A stretch of 64,000 bases of DNA from Rhynchopus sp. YZ270_cl-10. Taxonomy: Eukaryota; Euglenozoa; Diplonemea; Diplonemida; Diplonemidae. The position numbers and the translations under genes were made by a program. The stretch spans positions 1,116,001-1,180,000 of the forward strand of contig OZ037872.1 in NCBI GenBank assembly GCA_964035575.1, given 5' to 3'. Of the stretch, positions 30,811 to 42,247 are shown piece by piece; position 1 is the first letter of the stretch, and each line of letters begins with the position of its first letter. The notes below the pieces were generated by a model. That model did not search any database and had not been told where the DNA came from. It saw only the letters and a list, made by a program, of their open reading frames with translations.

Positions 30811-31315
30811 AGTACAGTACAGTACAGTACAGTACAGTACAGTACAGTACAGTACAGTACAGTACAGTACAGTACAGTACAGTACAGTACAGTACAGTAC
30901 AGTACAGTACAGTACAGTACAGTACAGTACAGTACAGTACAGTACAGTACAGTACAGTACAGTACAGTACAGTACAGTACAGTACAGTACAGTACAGTAC
31001 AGTACAGTACAGTACAGTACAGTACAGTACAGTACAGTACAGTACAGTACAGTACAGTACAGTACAGTACAGTACAGTACAGTACAGTACAGTACAGTAC
31101 AGTACAGTACAGTACAGTACAGTACAGTACAGTACAGTACAGTACAGTACAGTACAGTACAGTGCAGTACAGTACAGTACAGTACAGTACAGTACAGTAC
31201 AGTACAGTACAGTACAGTACAGTACAGTACAGTACAGTACAGTACAGTACAGTACAGTACAGTACAGTACAGTACAGTACAGTACAGTACAGTACAGTAC
31301 AGTACAGTACAGTAC
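30811..31315 (+). repeat. (AGTAC)101 microsatellite
   Basis: 505 bp, 101 copies of AGTAC with a single variant AGTGC at 31161-31165. Each unit junction is a GTAC palindrome. Open in several frames on both strands only because no stop can occur. Confidence 0.97.
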
Positions 31316-32653
31316 CCCTGCTAACGACCCACCCAGAGTGGGACAAAAAAAGCTCATCCCAAAATATGCCGATCACAAAAAAATCACAAAAAACCCCGAT
31401 CATCCAACAATCACACACCCACAGAATTCACACACTACTATAACATTCGCACTACGTTCGCATCATTCGCACTATGTTCGCACTGTGTTCGCATCGTTCG
31501 CATCATTCGCACATGCGAATATAGTGCGAATATAGTGCGAATGATGCGAATGATGCGAACGACAATGCGAATGAATGCGAACAGGATGCGAATGCATTCG
31601 CACATGCGAATATATGCGAATGGTCATTCGCACGCTATGTATGCCTAGGGGCGGTCAAATGGGTGATACAAACCCACTTTTTTCAGTTTTCGATAAAAAC
31701 GCATTTCTAAGTGAATCTGACCCGAAAATGTGACACATATCGTGTGGAAAACTGTTTGTCGGTCGGTTTTGACCCATTTTTCGGGCCCAGGAGGTGCTAA
31801 AACGTGAAAATTGAAAAATTGCCCATGATTGGTACCCCACGTTAAGTCGTTAAGGATTTCCTTAACGATTTCCTTAACGATTTTCCAATTTTTGACTATT
31901 TTTGCATATTTTCACACGGAACTGCCCAAAATTAGAGAGTTTTGCCCCGAAAACAGGGTATCGTCAATTTTTGAGCAAAAAAATCGCAAAAAAAATGAAA
32001 AAAATCGGAATTTAATTCCTTAAGGAATTGGTGGGGCCGGTACCAGTCATGGGCAATTTTTTTTTTTTTTTTTGGAATTTCACCATTTGGGGTGCATGTG
32101 ATCCCCCTCTGGCGTGAAAACCACCCCCCACGATGTTTTTGAGAGGTTCTTGGTCAAAATTTCTACTCAATCATCCAAAATAATGCGTTTTTATCAAAAA
32201 CTCGAAAAAAATGACGTTTGTATCGTTTTTTTAAGTGCATTTGACCCCCCCTAACCCCCCCCCCCCCCCCTTTATTTCAGGTGACTGAACCTTAATTAGA
32301 CTATTTAATGTTCAAAAACAATAAGTAATCTAATAAAGACTACACCTTAAGTCAAACACAAGCTTTAGGTTCGTCAGCTTACCTTACCAACCATTTTCTT
32401 TTTTCTGATGTGCACAATAAAAGCACATTATTTTTCTACACTTTCCCCCCCTCTGGATAAAGGAAGGTCTTAGACCAATCTCACTTTTATTCGACCCTTT
32501 TTTGTATGCCGACATACCTCCCAATTTGCACTGAAAAGTCACGCATTTTTTCACGCTCTGGACAGAAAACTCAGTTGGTACTCTCTAAAGAGAATCCAGC
32601 ACCTCTGGCCATAGCTGAATTTGCGTGTCTTTTTGTTAGCATTTTATAAAAGC

Positions 32654-32700
32654 AAACCAAGCGTAGAGAGGCTTAGGTTTGTATCAAGAAACTTTTTCTT
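32654..32700 (+). repeat. family A hairpin
   Basis: CCAAGCGTAGAGAGGCTTAG then GTTTGTATC and AACTTTTTCTTT. Confidence 0.65.
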
Positions 32701-33132
32701 TGTCGCCCGAAGGAGGAAATAGAACACAAAGTATGAGAACACACATTGCGTGGACGAACCACACTGTAGAGAAGCACACCCTCACCAAGCAGAACGAGGT
32801 TTGTGTGCAGTTCAAACAACAGCTTTTTTTTGTGTTCATATCATCATGTTAGTTTCTATTTTTCAGTTCAATGTGTGTGCGTACAAAGTACATTCAAACA
32901 AGTTTCTTGTATTTTTCTTTATTGTGGATTGTATGCAAGGACACTGTAGTTATGAAGAACTCCCTTTTCTCGGATTGAATGAGGGTTAACAAACTGTTAA
33001 GGATCTGAGGGGAGCCACGAATGATGTTTTAATAAAAAAAAAGCAGTACAGCGCGATCATATCTCGTGGTGTATGAATTTAAAAAAACAAAGGTCAGTCA
33101 AACTGGAGACTCTCAAAGAAAAACACAATTCT

Positions 33133-33200
33133 TGGTGTGGCTGAATGGTTAGGGTGCACAAAGTACGCAAGAAGTGCGAATCACCACCCCCTTCAACCAC
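33133..33200 (+). ncRNA. family F tRNA-like element, copy 1
   Basis: GTGTGGCTGAATGGTTAGGG resembles a tRNA A box/D arm; GTGCGAATCACC, 35 nt later, differs from a B box by one base in the core. GTGGCTGAA (33138) can pair with TTCAACCAC using a G-U. No proper cloverleaf or anticodon arm, so a tRNA-derived repeat or small structured RNA rather than a tRNA gene. Confidence 0.45.
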
Positions 33201-33568
33201 AATTAAATTCTGTTTTTCACCCCTCCTCTGCACACACTCTCAACGTATGAGGTGTGTGCTGTTCTGATTGGTTACCTACCTTCCTTTGGGGACGATTAAA
33301 AAAAATCTGCCCCTTTTTTATTTTGTTGCCTTTTTTTTAGACTAAATGCATTGTACATTTTGTTGTTGTTTCTTTGTTTTTTTTTGTTCTGTATTCAGCA
33401 CAAAAATGGGTATCCTCTTTGTGCAAAGATACTACTGTTTTAAAAAGATATTTCCTCACAAACCCCTTTATTCTACAATGACATACACTTCACCCTGCTA
33501 TCACCCTCTCTTTTGCCTACCCTCCTTTACAGTGCGTGGGTCGCAGTTACCCATTGATACACAGCACC

Positions 33569-36500
33569 ATGCAAACCTGGGGAAAGGGTGCACATGGCCC
33601 AGACACTGCAGGCAGCAGCGAAGTGGATGGCTATACCGGGAATGTGAACACCTCGTTCTCCTCTTCCTCCTTCGATGAAGGTAAGGGCGACTATTACAAA
33701 GGGAAAGGAGAGAAGGGAAAGGGTGAGGAGTACAAAGGCTCCTACAAGGGCAACAAAGGCGACAAAGGGGGGAAAAGCGACAGCGACGTAAAGGGATACA
33801 AAGGAAGTGGCTATGGCAAAGGTTTCTCCAGCGACGACACCCTTCCTAGCGAGGCGCAGGGCAAAGGCGACTACAGCGACACCTTGCATGGCAAAGGTCC
33901 CAACTACACTGATTTCTCTAAAGGTGACTACAAAGGCGACAAAGGAGACTCACACAAAGGAGACAAAGGCAAAGGCGACCACAAAGGTGACAGAGGCAAA
34001 GGTGGCGACAGCGACTCCTTCAAAGGCGAGTATAAGGGCGGCTTTTCCAAAGGAAGCGAAGACACCAAAGGTGACAAAGGCGGGGGCTACAAAGGAGAGT
34101 TTTCCAAAGGCGACAACGGCGGATACAAAGGCGAGTTTTCCAAGGGTGACAAAGGCGACAAAGGAAACTACGACACCTACAAAGGCGACAAGGGCAACGC
34201 CGAAGGCTCCAAAGGCGACAAAGGCAACGGTGAAGGTTCGAAGGGCGATACCGGCAGTGGCTACAGAGGCGACAAAGGAAACTACGACACCTACAAAGGC
34301 GACAAAGGCAGTGGCTACAAAGGCGACAAAGGAAAGGGTACCTTCGACTCCAGCGACTCCTTCAAAGGCGACCAACACAAAGGCGAATATAAGGGAGACT
34401 ACAAAGGCGACACAGGCTTCAAGGGCGACACCTCGAACAAAGGCGACAAAGGCAACTACTCCAAAGGCAGCGACTCCTTCAAAGGCAACGACCCCACCTT
34501 CAAGGGCGACAAGGGCAAGGCTTACAACAACGATTCGTACAAAGGCGACAAAGGTGAGTACCACCCTTCCTTCAAAGGCGACACCTCCAAGGGCCACTCC
34601 CACAAAGGCAGCGACAAGGGCGGAAGCACCACCTATGACAGCTACGATGATGACAGTGTCTCCAACTTCTCCTCCAAAGGCGACAAAGGCGACAAAGGGA
34701 AGGATGGGTACAAAGGCACCTACAAAGGCGACAGGGGTGACGGCTACGGACCCCCTTCCTCTAAGGGCCACTCCAAAGGCAGCGACAAGGGCGGAACCAC
34801 CTCCTACGACACCTACAGCCTCTCCCATGATGACGCTACCTCCAGAGCGTCACATGCTATGCCCGCACACCCTTTTGAACCGCATGTGGACGTTCAGGGA
34901 TACAACGTGGGCTACACGAAGGGCGGCAAAGGCGGCAAAGACATGAAATGCAAAGGCAAAGATATGAAGGGTGGCAAAGAATTTAAGGGCGACAAAGGTG
35001 GAAAACCTGACCAACCGGGAGTGTTACAACCACGGAGATACAACAACAGCTCCAGGGGGTTTGTGAAGGACGACAGCAGGAACCTCCTTGCGGAGCAGGC
35101 AGCCGTCATGTGGGCAGTCGAGCACCCACTTAAGAACGTGACCTTCGACGACCTCGAAGACAACGTACTGAAACTAAAGACGCTTGCGAAGCGAGAGAAC
35201 ACCAACACAGTTATGAACGCGGTTTTCAAACTCTGCACTGAGGCGCTTCTCTCCCGCAAAAAATCCGACAGCAGGTCATCCGAGGACCGTGTCCTCTGCA
35301 CCATAAACGAGCCAAGTTTGATCCGCCACCTGGAAACCCTTGTTGCCACGGGGAGTCTCATTCACTACTGCCTTCTCATCAAAACTAACCTCTCCGTTGC
35401 GCGGTCTGCTGGCGCACGCCATGCAAGACAGCACGCCACCCCCAACACCCCACCCAACCCTTCACGCACCGAAATCGTTCTAAAGTACAAACCGCTCTTC
35501 TCTGCACAACTCCTCGAAAACGCTCCTACACAGAGCGACGGCATATGGGAGTCAGCTAGTTCTACTGACCGACTTGTTGCGGAGGTGTCTCTTTTGCTTC
35601 ATACTTTAGAGGAAGCACATCGCACACATGCCCTCGCACAGCACGCAGAGTGGGAGGCAACATATAAAGGCTGCTCCGTAGACCTCTTCGAAGACGTCTT
35701 CAACGCACCCCAGGAGATCGTCCCTGCCATCGTCGAATCCGAACTCCCCTCCCTCGAATGGCTCTTCGACACCCAATTCCACCTCCTCCGCGAAGACTTC
35801 ATGGCACCTCTACGCACCGGAATCCAAGCCTTAGGCCGTGCCCGCCCTATCGACCTCTGGTTCGACCAAGAAGTCCGCGTCACCGGAATCGGAACCTGCA
35901 TGTGGGGTGTCGTCCACCTCCTCTCCGTCGCCAAACAGCGTGGTACCCGATTTGCCAACGACCGCCTCAAACCTGGCTCCTTGGTCTGTCTCTCGGACAA
36001 CCGTTTTGAAGAAAACTCGCTGCTCTGGGGGATAGTAGTCGGCATGCCCAACGTTCTTGACGCAGAAGTACGTTTTACTGCGCAATTCAAAGGACTCTAC
36101 GAAATGGTCGCAGGAGACGACGCACTCTACGACTCTGTAGGCGGGATGATCGGAGACACCTTTGATATGATAGAATCGCGGGTGTTCTACGAGGCATATT
36201 CTCACGTCATCAGGGTGCTGCATGGCAAGCCTCTGGAGGATCTGCCTTTTCAAGATATTTTGACCGCAAAATCGGAGGCATTATCAAAAGAAAACATTCG
36301 CCGTCCTCTATCTCTTTTAAACAAAGATATCGTTGTCAACGCTTTGCTTAAGGATGGGCTCTACACTGAGCCTGTCTATTGGTATACCAAAGCGGATGGA
36401 GAAACAATGGAGGAGTTTCCTGAAGTAGATGTACAGTTAGATGCATCACAACTGGCATGCGCAAAGCAGGCTCTTAGCCAGGAGGTTTCAATCATCCAAG

Positions 36501-39500
36501 GCCCCCCTGGGACAGGAAAATCTTTTGTTGGAAGCAGGATTGTCAGGGTACTGCTGGACACCCTCTGGGGGTTAGACCGGGACAAAACTGGAGTGGTGGA
36601 GTCTCAAGACAATGTTCAGTGGCGTCGTGACAGTCTTCGAGAAGAACAGATGTGGGGAGTCCACCCTGACGACGATGACAGTGATATCGAAGAGGATGGG
36701 TTTGACAAAACACCGATTCTTGTTTTGTGTCATACAAACCATGCATTGGACTCCGTTTTGATCGACCTCATAGGTGCTTATAGTGAAGACAATGACGACG
36801 ACGAACTCAGTTACGAACGTCCCAAAAAGGTCTGCCACGAAGACCGTGTCCTCCGTATTGGAGGGAATACTAAATGCAATGCTATCAAAAAACGCAATGC
36901 ACTGAAAGTTCTGAACTCTCTCGGATCAGAGTTTGAACTCCGCAGCGCGAAACGCCAGCGAAAGGACCTCCAAGCCCGCATCGAAGAGATCCAAAAGAAG
37001 TTCAGCAAGACATCTCTCTACACTTCACCTGACAGCTCTGTGCCTCCTGCATTTTCATCCTTTTTGAAGACCTACCGTTCCAAATTGGAGCAACAACGCA
37101 ATGAAAAGGAACAACAAATTGATAAGCTAATCTTCCAAAGAAACAAGACAGCCCGCATTGAACGGACCTACCACGAAATCGAAGCCGACATCGACAAAGT
37201 ACGTCTTGAGTGCTCTGCACTGAAGGAGGCTGAGGCAAACCCTCTGGCATCATGGCTTGAAGGCAAAGGCCATGAAATCGAACACTCTGACGCATGCGAC
37301 ACCGGCGGGTTAGAAGAGGAAGCAGTCGGCGTTGCACGGATCGGAAATGACGACGAAATCAATCCCGACCAAGGAAACCTTCGCCCCCACCAATACGACG
37401 CGCTCTCTCCTGAAGATCGATGGAAGCATTTCGACCGTTGGACAGCCCCTGCTTGCGACAACATGAAACACGCTTTATTTGAGGTTTGCACTGCATACGA
37501 AACTGCATGCAGAAGAGTACAAACACTCGAATCTGCAGCGCTCGAACGGCTTCTCAAAACAGCAAGAGTAGTAGGAGCGACCACAACGGGATGCGCGAAA
37601 TTCTCCCGCGCGATGGAACGATTACAACCAGAGATCATCATCGTTGAAGAGGCAGCTGAGGTGCTGGAATCTCACATTCTTTCGGTGCTGTCCCCTCATA
37701 CCAAACACCTTCTGCTGATTGGAGACCAAAAACAGTTGCAGCCCAAGGTCAACGTCATGGAAATGGAGAAGAAGGGATTGTGTGTGTCTTTAATGGAGAG
37801 ATTGGTGAGAAGTGGTATGGAGCCTTCAGTGTTGTTGACGCAGAGGAGGATGACGTCGGCGATATGCGATGTGACTGCACCGTTTTACCTTCCTCTCCGT
37901 ATCGACACTCATGCTTCGACAAAGGATCATCCAAAAAAGATTCGTGGATTGCAACAGAATTTGTACTTCATCTCGCATCGTGAGGAGGAGGAGCGGGTCA
38001 ACGGTGCGTCGCCACACAATGAATTTGAGGGGTTGTACAGCATCGGGCTTGCAGGGCACCTTCTCAGGAATGGGCTGTTGCCAACGCAGGTGACGGTGTT
38101 GGTGGCGTATAAGGGGCAGTTTCACTTCTTCAGGGAGAAGGTGCGGAGTATGAAGGATGTGTGGAAGGATGGTGGGCGTACCCTCGCAGCGTTGAAGCAT
38201 GTGAAGGTGTGCTGTGTGGACTCCTTCCAAGGCGAGGAGAACGACATCATCATCCTCAACCTTGTGCGTAGTAATGCAGGCGGGCGGCATGGCTTCCTCA
38301 AAAAGGAGAACCGACTCATCGTGGCGCTCTCCCGCGCGCGCTTTGGGATGTACGTTCTCGGCAATATGGAGTTTCTGAAGGAGGCAAGCGCGGAGTGGAA
38401 GCGGGTGGTATGTAAAAAAGAACAAAATTGTCAGTAAAAAAGGTGTAGGATAAAAGCCGGTTGAGAGGAATGTGGTGTGTTATCGCCTTTTCTTTTCAAG
38501 GTGGCTAAGTAGAAGAGGCTTAGGTTCATCTATAAACTTTTCTTTCTGTAACCACCACCACCACCACCACCACCATCACCACAGTACGACGACGCAGAGG
38601 AACGTCGCATCATGGGACCACATCTCAGCATTGAGTGCCAGCGGCATGGGTTGACGGCGCCGATTAAGTCGTACAGGGACTTTGTGAACCACACCCCACG
38701 AGGTGGTTGTAACAAAATATGCAAGGTGCGTCTGGAGTGTGGACACGAATGCAAGGAGGTGTGCCACGGCGACAACTACGACCACGCGATTCGTGTGTGC
38801 AATGAGAAGTGTGGGCGGGTCGGTCCGAACTGCATTCCGCCGCGCGACTGCACGCATCAGTGCAAGAAGCTGTGCGAGACCGACTGCGGACCTTGCAACG
38901 TTGTTGTGGAGCGCACCCTCCCATGCGGGCACACCCGCACTGCGGAGTGCGCCATCCCTGTCGCATCGCTGACTTGCCGCGAGCCCTGCCAGCATCCCCT
39001 CGAGTGCGGACACATCTGTGAAAACAAATGCAGCCAACCATGCACCACACACTGCAGGGTCGCGGTCTCCCGCGACCTCCCCTGCGGGCACACCCAAGAT
39101 GTGCCCTGCCACAAACCCACCCTCCAAGCAAAGTGCAAGGCACCCTGCGAAGAGCACCTCGCATGCGACCACGTCTGCTCCAAAACATGCGGCGACTGCC
39201 GCAAACCTGGCGGCATCACAGTTCACACCTGCGAAAATGAATGCAAACGCCGTCTCGTTTGTGGCCATGCATGCAACTCGATGTGCACGAAGATGTGCCC
39301 CCCTTGCAAAACACCGTGCGATATGACTTGCGACCACAGCAAATGCGATAAAACCTGTGGAGAACCCTGCATTTCATGTGCCTGCGACTGCACCTGGAAG
39401 TGCAAGCACCTCACCTGCAGGAAACGCTGCTGGGAAATCTGCGAACGTCCACGCTGTGACAAAAACTGCGACAAAACACTCCCCTGCGGCCACCCCTGCC

Positions 39501-40573
39501 TGGGTGTCTGTGGAGACCCTTGCCCAGAGCTCTGCGCGCAATGCAAGATCGGCTTGGACCGCCTCATCGACTTAGTCGCACTCCCCGGCGACGACGACAC
39601 CGTCGCCATCGAGGACGACGCACAGTACGTCCAGCTTGGCTGCAAACACATCTACTTTGTCGACCAATTCGATTCTTACATCAACGCAGAGCAAGACAAG
39701 GCTGCAGTACAGTGGCTGATGTGCCCTACCTGCAAGGGTCCTATCCAGCCACACCACACAGGACGCTACCGTGCAGAGGTCAATGCGAGCATCATATCCG
39801 TTAATGACGTGAAGAAGCGCGTTGCCCAGGAGGACGCGAAGTTTAAACAGACCAGGACGGCCCTGCTTGTGACCCTTGCTGCAGCGGATACGAACGCCTC
39901 GCGCGATGAATCGCTTGCACTGCAGAAGCGGTACCTCAAGGAACGCACCACAAACGCACGCTTCGAGGACATCGTTGCCCTGCAACGCCAGACCGAGCTC
40001 TTCACCTTCTACCTCAAGGTTGCGACCAAGGACTACGACTACGGCCCCCACGGCGACACCCTCTCCTACCTCTGCAACGAAGCACTGACCCACATCATGA
40101 CCGAGGAATCCATGAAGGACGTCACCCTCACTGCACGGCTCCACACCGTATTAGGCCGCCTCTACCGTGTAAAGAAAAAGGCAGAGAGCACGGGAAATGG
40201 CATGGACCAAGACCTGCTTCAAGCATACGACGAGCTCTGTGCAGTGCGACGTGAGGATTTCACTGCGAAAACTGCGGATGCCTGGGAGGACGTGGCGAAG
40301 CGCTACGAAAAGCGGGTCTGCACCGACATGATTGCAGACATGAAGATCGCCTCTGCCGCGCTTCAACTCGGACCAGGACATTGGTTCAAATGCCCCAACG
40401 GGCACCTCTATGTAATTGCAGACTGTGGCGGCGCAGTCTCATCCAGTGTCTGCCCAGAATGCAAAGCAAAAGTTGGTGGTGAAGGCTACGCATTGGCGGA
40501 AGGAAACCACTTCGCAGGAAACCTCATAGAACCTTCAGCAGCCCCCAATTGGAACGTAGCAGGGATGATGTGA
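33569..40573 (+). CDS. ZNFX1-like: ZNFX1-like SF1 helicase with NFX1 and RZ zinc fingers (join 33569-38407, 38585-40573)
   Basis: 2275 aa when the 177 nt intron is removed. Residues about 20-500: low-complexity region dominated by KGD/KGDKG units. Residues about 940-1620: UPF1-like helicase with Walker A GPPGTGKS (978), CHTNHALD, VEEAAE (1360, motif II), GDQKQLQP, LTQRRM, DSFQGEEND (1551) and LIVALSRARFGMYV. Exon 2: about nine NFX1 Cys-rich fingers (pattern CGHxCxxxC), then a helical region, then a terminal RZ finger, HWFKCPNGHLYVIADCGG with CPEC. This is the domain order of ZNFX1, an RNA helicase of RNA surveillance, small-RNA inheritance and antiviral defence in animals. The two exons otherwise look like two genes; splicing at GTATGT/CACAG yields EWKRV-YDDAEERRIMGPH, the expected helicase-to-finger linker. 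GTG 33536 is in frame, but ATG 33569 follows the acceptor AG at 33531-33532. Confidence 0.88.
38408..38584 (+). other. intron of ZNFX1-like gene, contains a family A hairpin
   Basis: GTATGT donor directly after the Val codon of EWKRV, CACAG acceptor after a (CCA)n run; phase 0, 177 nt. It removes the TAA at 38435-38437. A family A hairpin (38500-38548) sits in the middle in the sense orientation. Confidence 0.8.
38500..38548 (+). repeat. family A hairpin inside ZNFX1 intron
   Basis: GGTGGCTAAGTAGAAGAGGC then TTAGGTTCATCTATAAAC and TTTTCTTT. Sense orientation, between the intron donor and acceptor. Confidence 0.75.
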
Positions 40574-40929
40574 AAGGGAAAATGGGGAGGTGGGGGGATG
40601 TGATGGGTGTGGGGTGAGAGACCACAGAGTATCGTGTTTTATGCAAAAAAAAAAAAAAAAAAATGACACGATTTTTCACTTTTGCTGGTGCAAAAGATAT
40701 TAATAAAAGAAAGGGTTGTGGGGGTGTGGGTGGATGCATCAAGCATGCGAAAAGAGAATAAATAAACGCAAAAACGCAAAAAAAGAAGAGGAAAATACCC
40801 CCTCTCTCCAACGGGAAGTATCCTGGCCCCTTCCCGGTGACATTTGAGAAACAGAACCAACCTTCTCGGGGGTTGTCGATACAACAAAAAGTTCATTTGG
40901 CTTTCTTCCCCCCCATTTTTTTCAGGATA

Positions 40930-40977
40930 GTTGACTAAGCACGTGAAGCTTCGGTTCATCTTATAAACATTTCTTTT
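40930..40977 (+). repeat. family A hairpin
   Basis: GTTGACTAAGCACGTGAAGC then TTCGGTTCATCTTATAAAC and ATTTCTTTT. Confidence 0.7.
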
Positions 40978-41577
40978 CCCCCACGATAACGTGAAAGGTG
41001 TGCATTGAGAAGAAGAAAAAAATTTACCAAGCCCTTGGCAATGGGAGCTGGAAATGAGTGTCCCCTCTTCAGTGTTTGCTATTGTGTGATGTGTTCGGTT
41101 TTCGTACATAGCGTTATGCCATACATTTCTTAGGGTGCTTACGTCCGTCGTGGTGTTTCGTACTTCCAGCTTAATATTCTTACGGCTTATGACACTCTGA
41201 AGGGTTCGATCTGCGGTACATTGGTGCCTTCGTTCCTCCCTTAAGACCTTTGCGTTAACGGTTTTTTTGGGCATGTGTCGACCCTTTCTCAAATGCTTTC
41301 AATTCTGTGAACTGACAGTATATGGATTTAAGGTTTTTTGTTGACTACCCAATAATCTAGTCAGACTACCCTACTAAGCACAGGGAGGCGTACCCGGTTC
41401 TCTTTTATACTTCACACACTCAAAATGCTTTCTGTTCGCCTGAATTGAAAGTGTATGACAATACCCCCCCTTAGCAGGAGCAAAAGAGCTAAGGGTTTCT
41501 CAGGTTCCAGAGTAGAACCGGTCTTCATTATTATTTTTTTATTCATTTTTGTTTTTTGGTTTTTGGTTTTTTTTTGT

Positions 41578-41625
41578 TGTGATCACGAGAGGCTTTTGGT
41601 TCATCTCATACGTATTTTTTTTTGT
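41578..41625 (+). repeat. family A hairpin, 5' arm lost
   Basis: GATCACGAGAGGCTTTTGGT then TCATCTCATAC and a T tract; loop and 3' arm retained. Confidence 0.6.
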
Positions 41626-41721
41626 TTTGTGTTGTTCTGTTTTGTGCTTTCAAGGCTAGCAATTAGTACGATGTCAATAGGGTACAACAGGCGGGCTTGC
41701 AATCACTTTTGTTTTTGGTTT

Positions 41722-41778
41722 AGATACACTGTCACGAGAGGGCTTTGTATTTCAAGTCAATTTTGATTTTTTTTTTGC
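41722..41778 (+). repeat. family B element, copy 3
   Basis: AGATACACTGTCACGAGAGG then GCTTTGTATTTCAAGTCAA. The loop CACGAGAGG is shared with family A; ATACA pairs with TGTAT. Confidence 0.7.
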
Positions 41779-42247
41779 GCAAAAAATACGAAATCAGACG
41801 GGCACAATAATGAACAACAAAGTGTGTGCAATTCAAGATTACAACATTACGCGTCGTGAACAGAATGACAAGGGTCTCGTAATACTCGGATACACTGTTT
41901 TGGTGTGTTGCAACTGTCACGTCTTTTCTACGTGGTTGGCATTAAGGGGTGGGGCAAGCCTCTTGTCGTTTTTATTTCTCTTTTTTCCTCTTTTTTTTTG
42001 GTTTATTTTGATACGTTATGCATGAAAGGTGAACGTAGGAGAAGGAAAAGGAAAAGGAGCGAGGGTTACAGCTGAGTCTGCTTTTCGCGCTCCACTAAAA
42101 AGGGGGGAAATAGTGATCTAGGTAGTTCTCCCGTGCTTTTAAGGATGCATTCCCTCCCCTGCAACACCAACCCACATCACACTACAGACTTTTAATACCC
42201 TATTCATAATTTTGGACCAACTAACGCACCAACAGCAGATCCCTCAG

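Larger units (their letters stand above)
30085..31651. mobile_element. 1.57 kb inverted-repeat element carrying two satellite arrays
   Basis: A 25 bp perfect terminal inverted repeat (30085-30109, CCCCTAGGCATACATAGCGT... and 31627-31651). Inside each end lie many short ATGCGAA/TTCGCAT units in both orientations (30110-30207, 31440-31626). The centre holds a 9 bp array, several palindromes (TAGGCTAATATTAGCC-like, 30411-30510; AGCTACCAC/GTGGTAGCT at 30522-30550; GTTATCGATAAC near 30761), and a 5 bp array. No transposase ORF. It could be a non-autonomous foldback element; a target-site duplication is obscured by the flanking C-run. Confidence 0.75.
31652..33530. other. spacer without a supported gene
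   Basis: TTAACGATTTCCTTAACGAT repeats (31850-31880), long T and C runs, a family A copy (32654), and a tRNA-like family F element (33133). Nothing coding is convincing. Confidence 0.55.
40574..42247. other. spacer without a supported gene
   Basis: A-run near 40642, family A copies (40930, 41578), a family B copy (41722), and pyrimidine tract plus CTACAG just before the Gln-rich gene. Confidence 0.55.

Noticed and set aside
30262..31315. Possible CRISPR-like array
   Set aside because: Units are 9 and 5 bp without spacers; plain tandem repeats in a eukaryotic context.
30783..31535. Long open frames on both strands through the AGTAC array
   Set aside because: The repeat unit contains no stop in any frame; the translated YSTVQ-type repeats are an artefact.
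33133..33200. Functional tRNA gene
   Set aside because: A- and B-box-like motifs are present, but the acceptor stem overlaps the A box and no anticodon arm forms.
33807..34946. 379-codon +frame and 292-codon antisense ORFs inside the helicase N terminus
   Set aside because: They are shadows of the GGCGAC/AAAGGC codon repeats of the KGD region.
38438..38611. Intergenic region between two separate genes
   Set aside because: Donor, acceptor, phase and the protein family layout all favour an intron.
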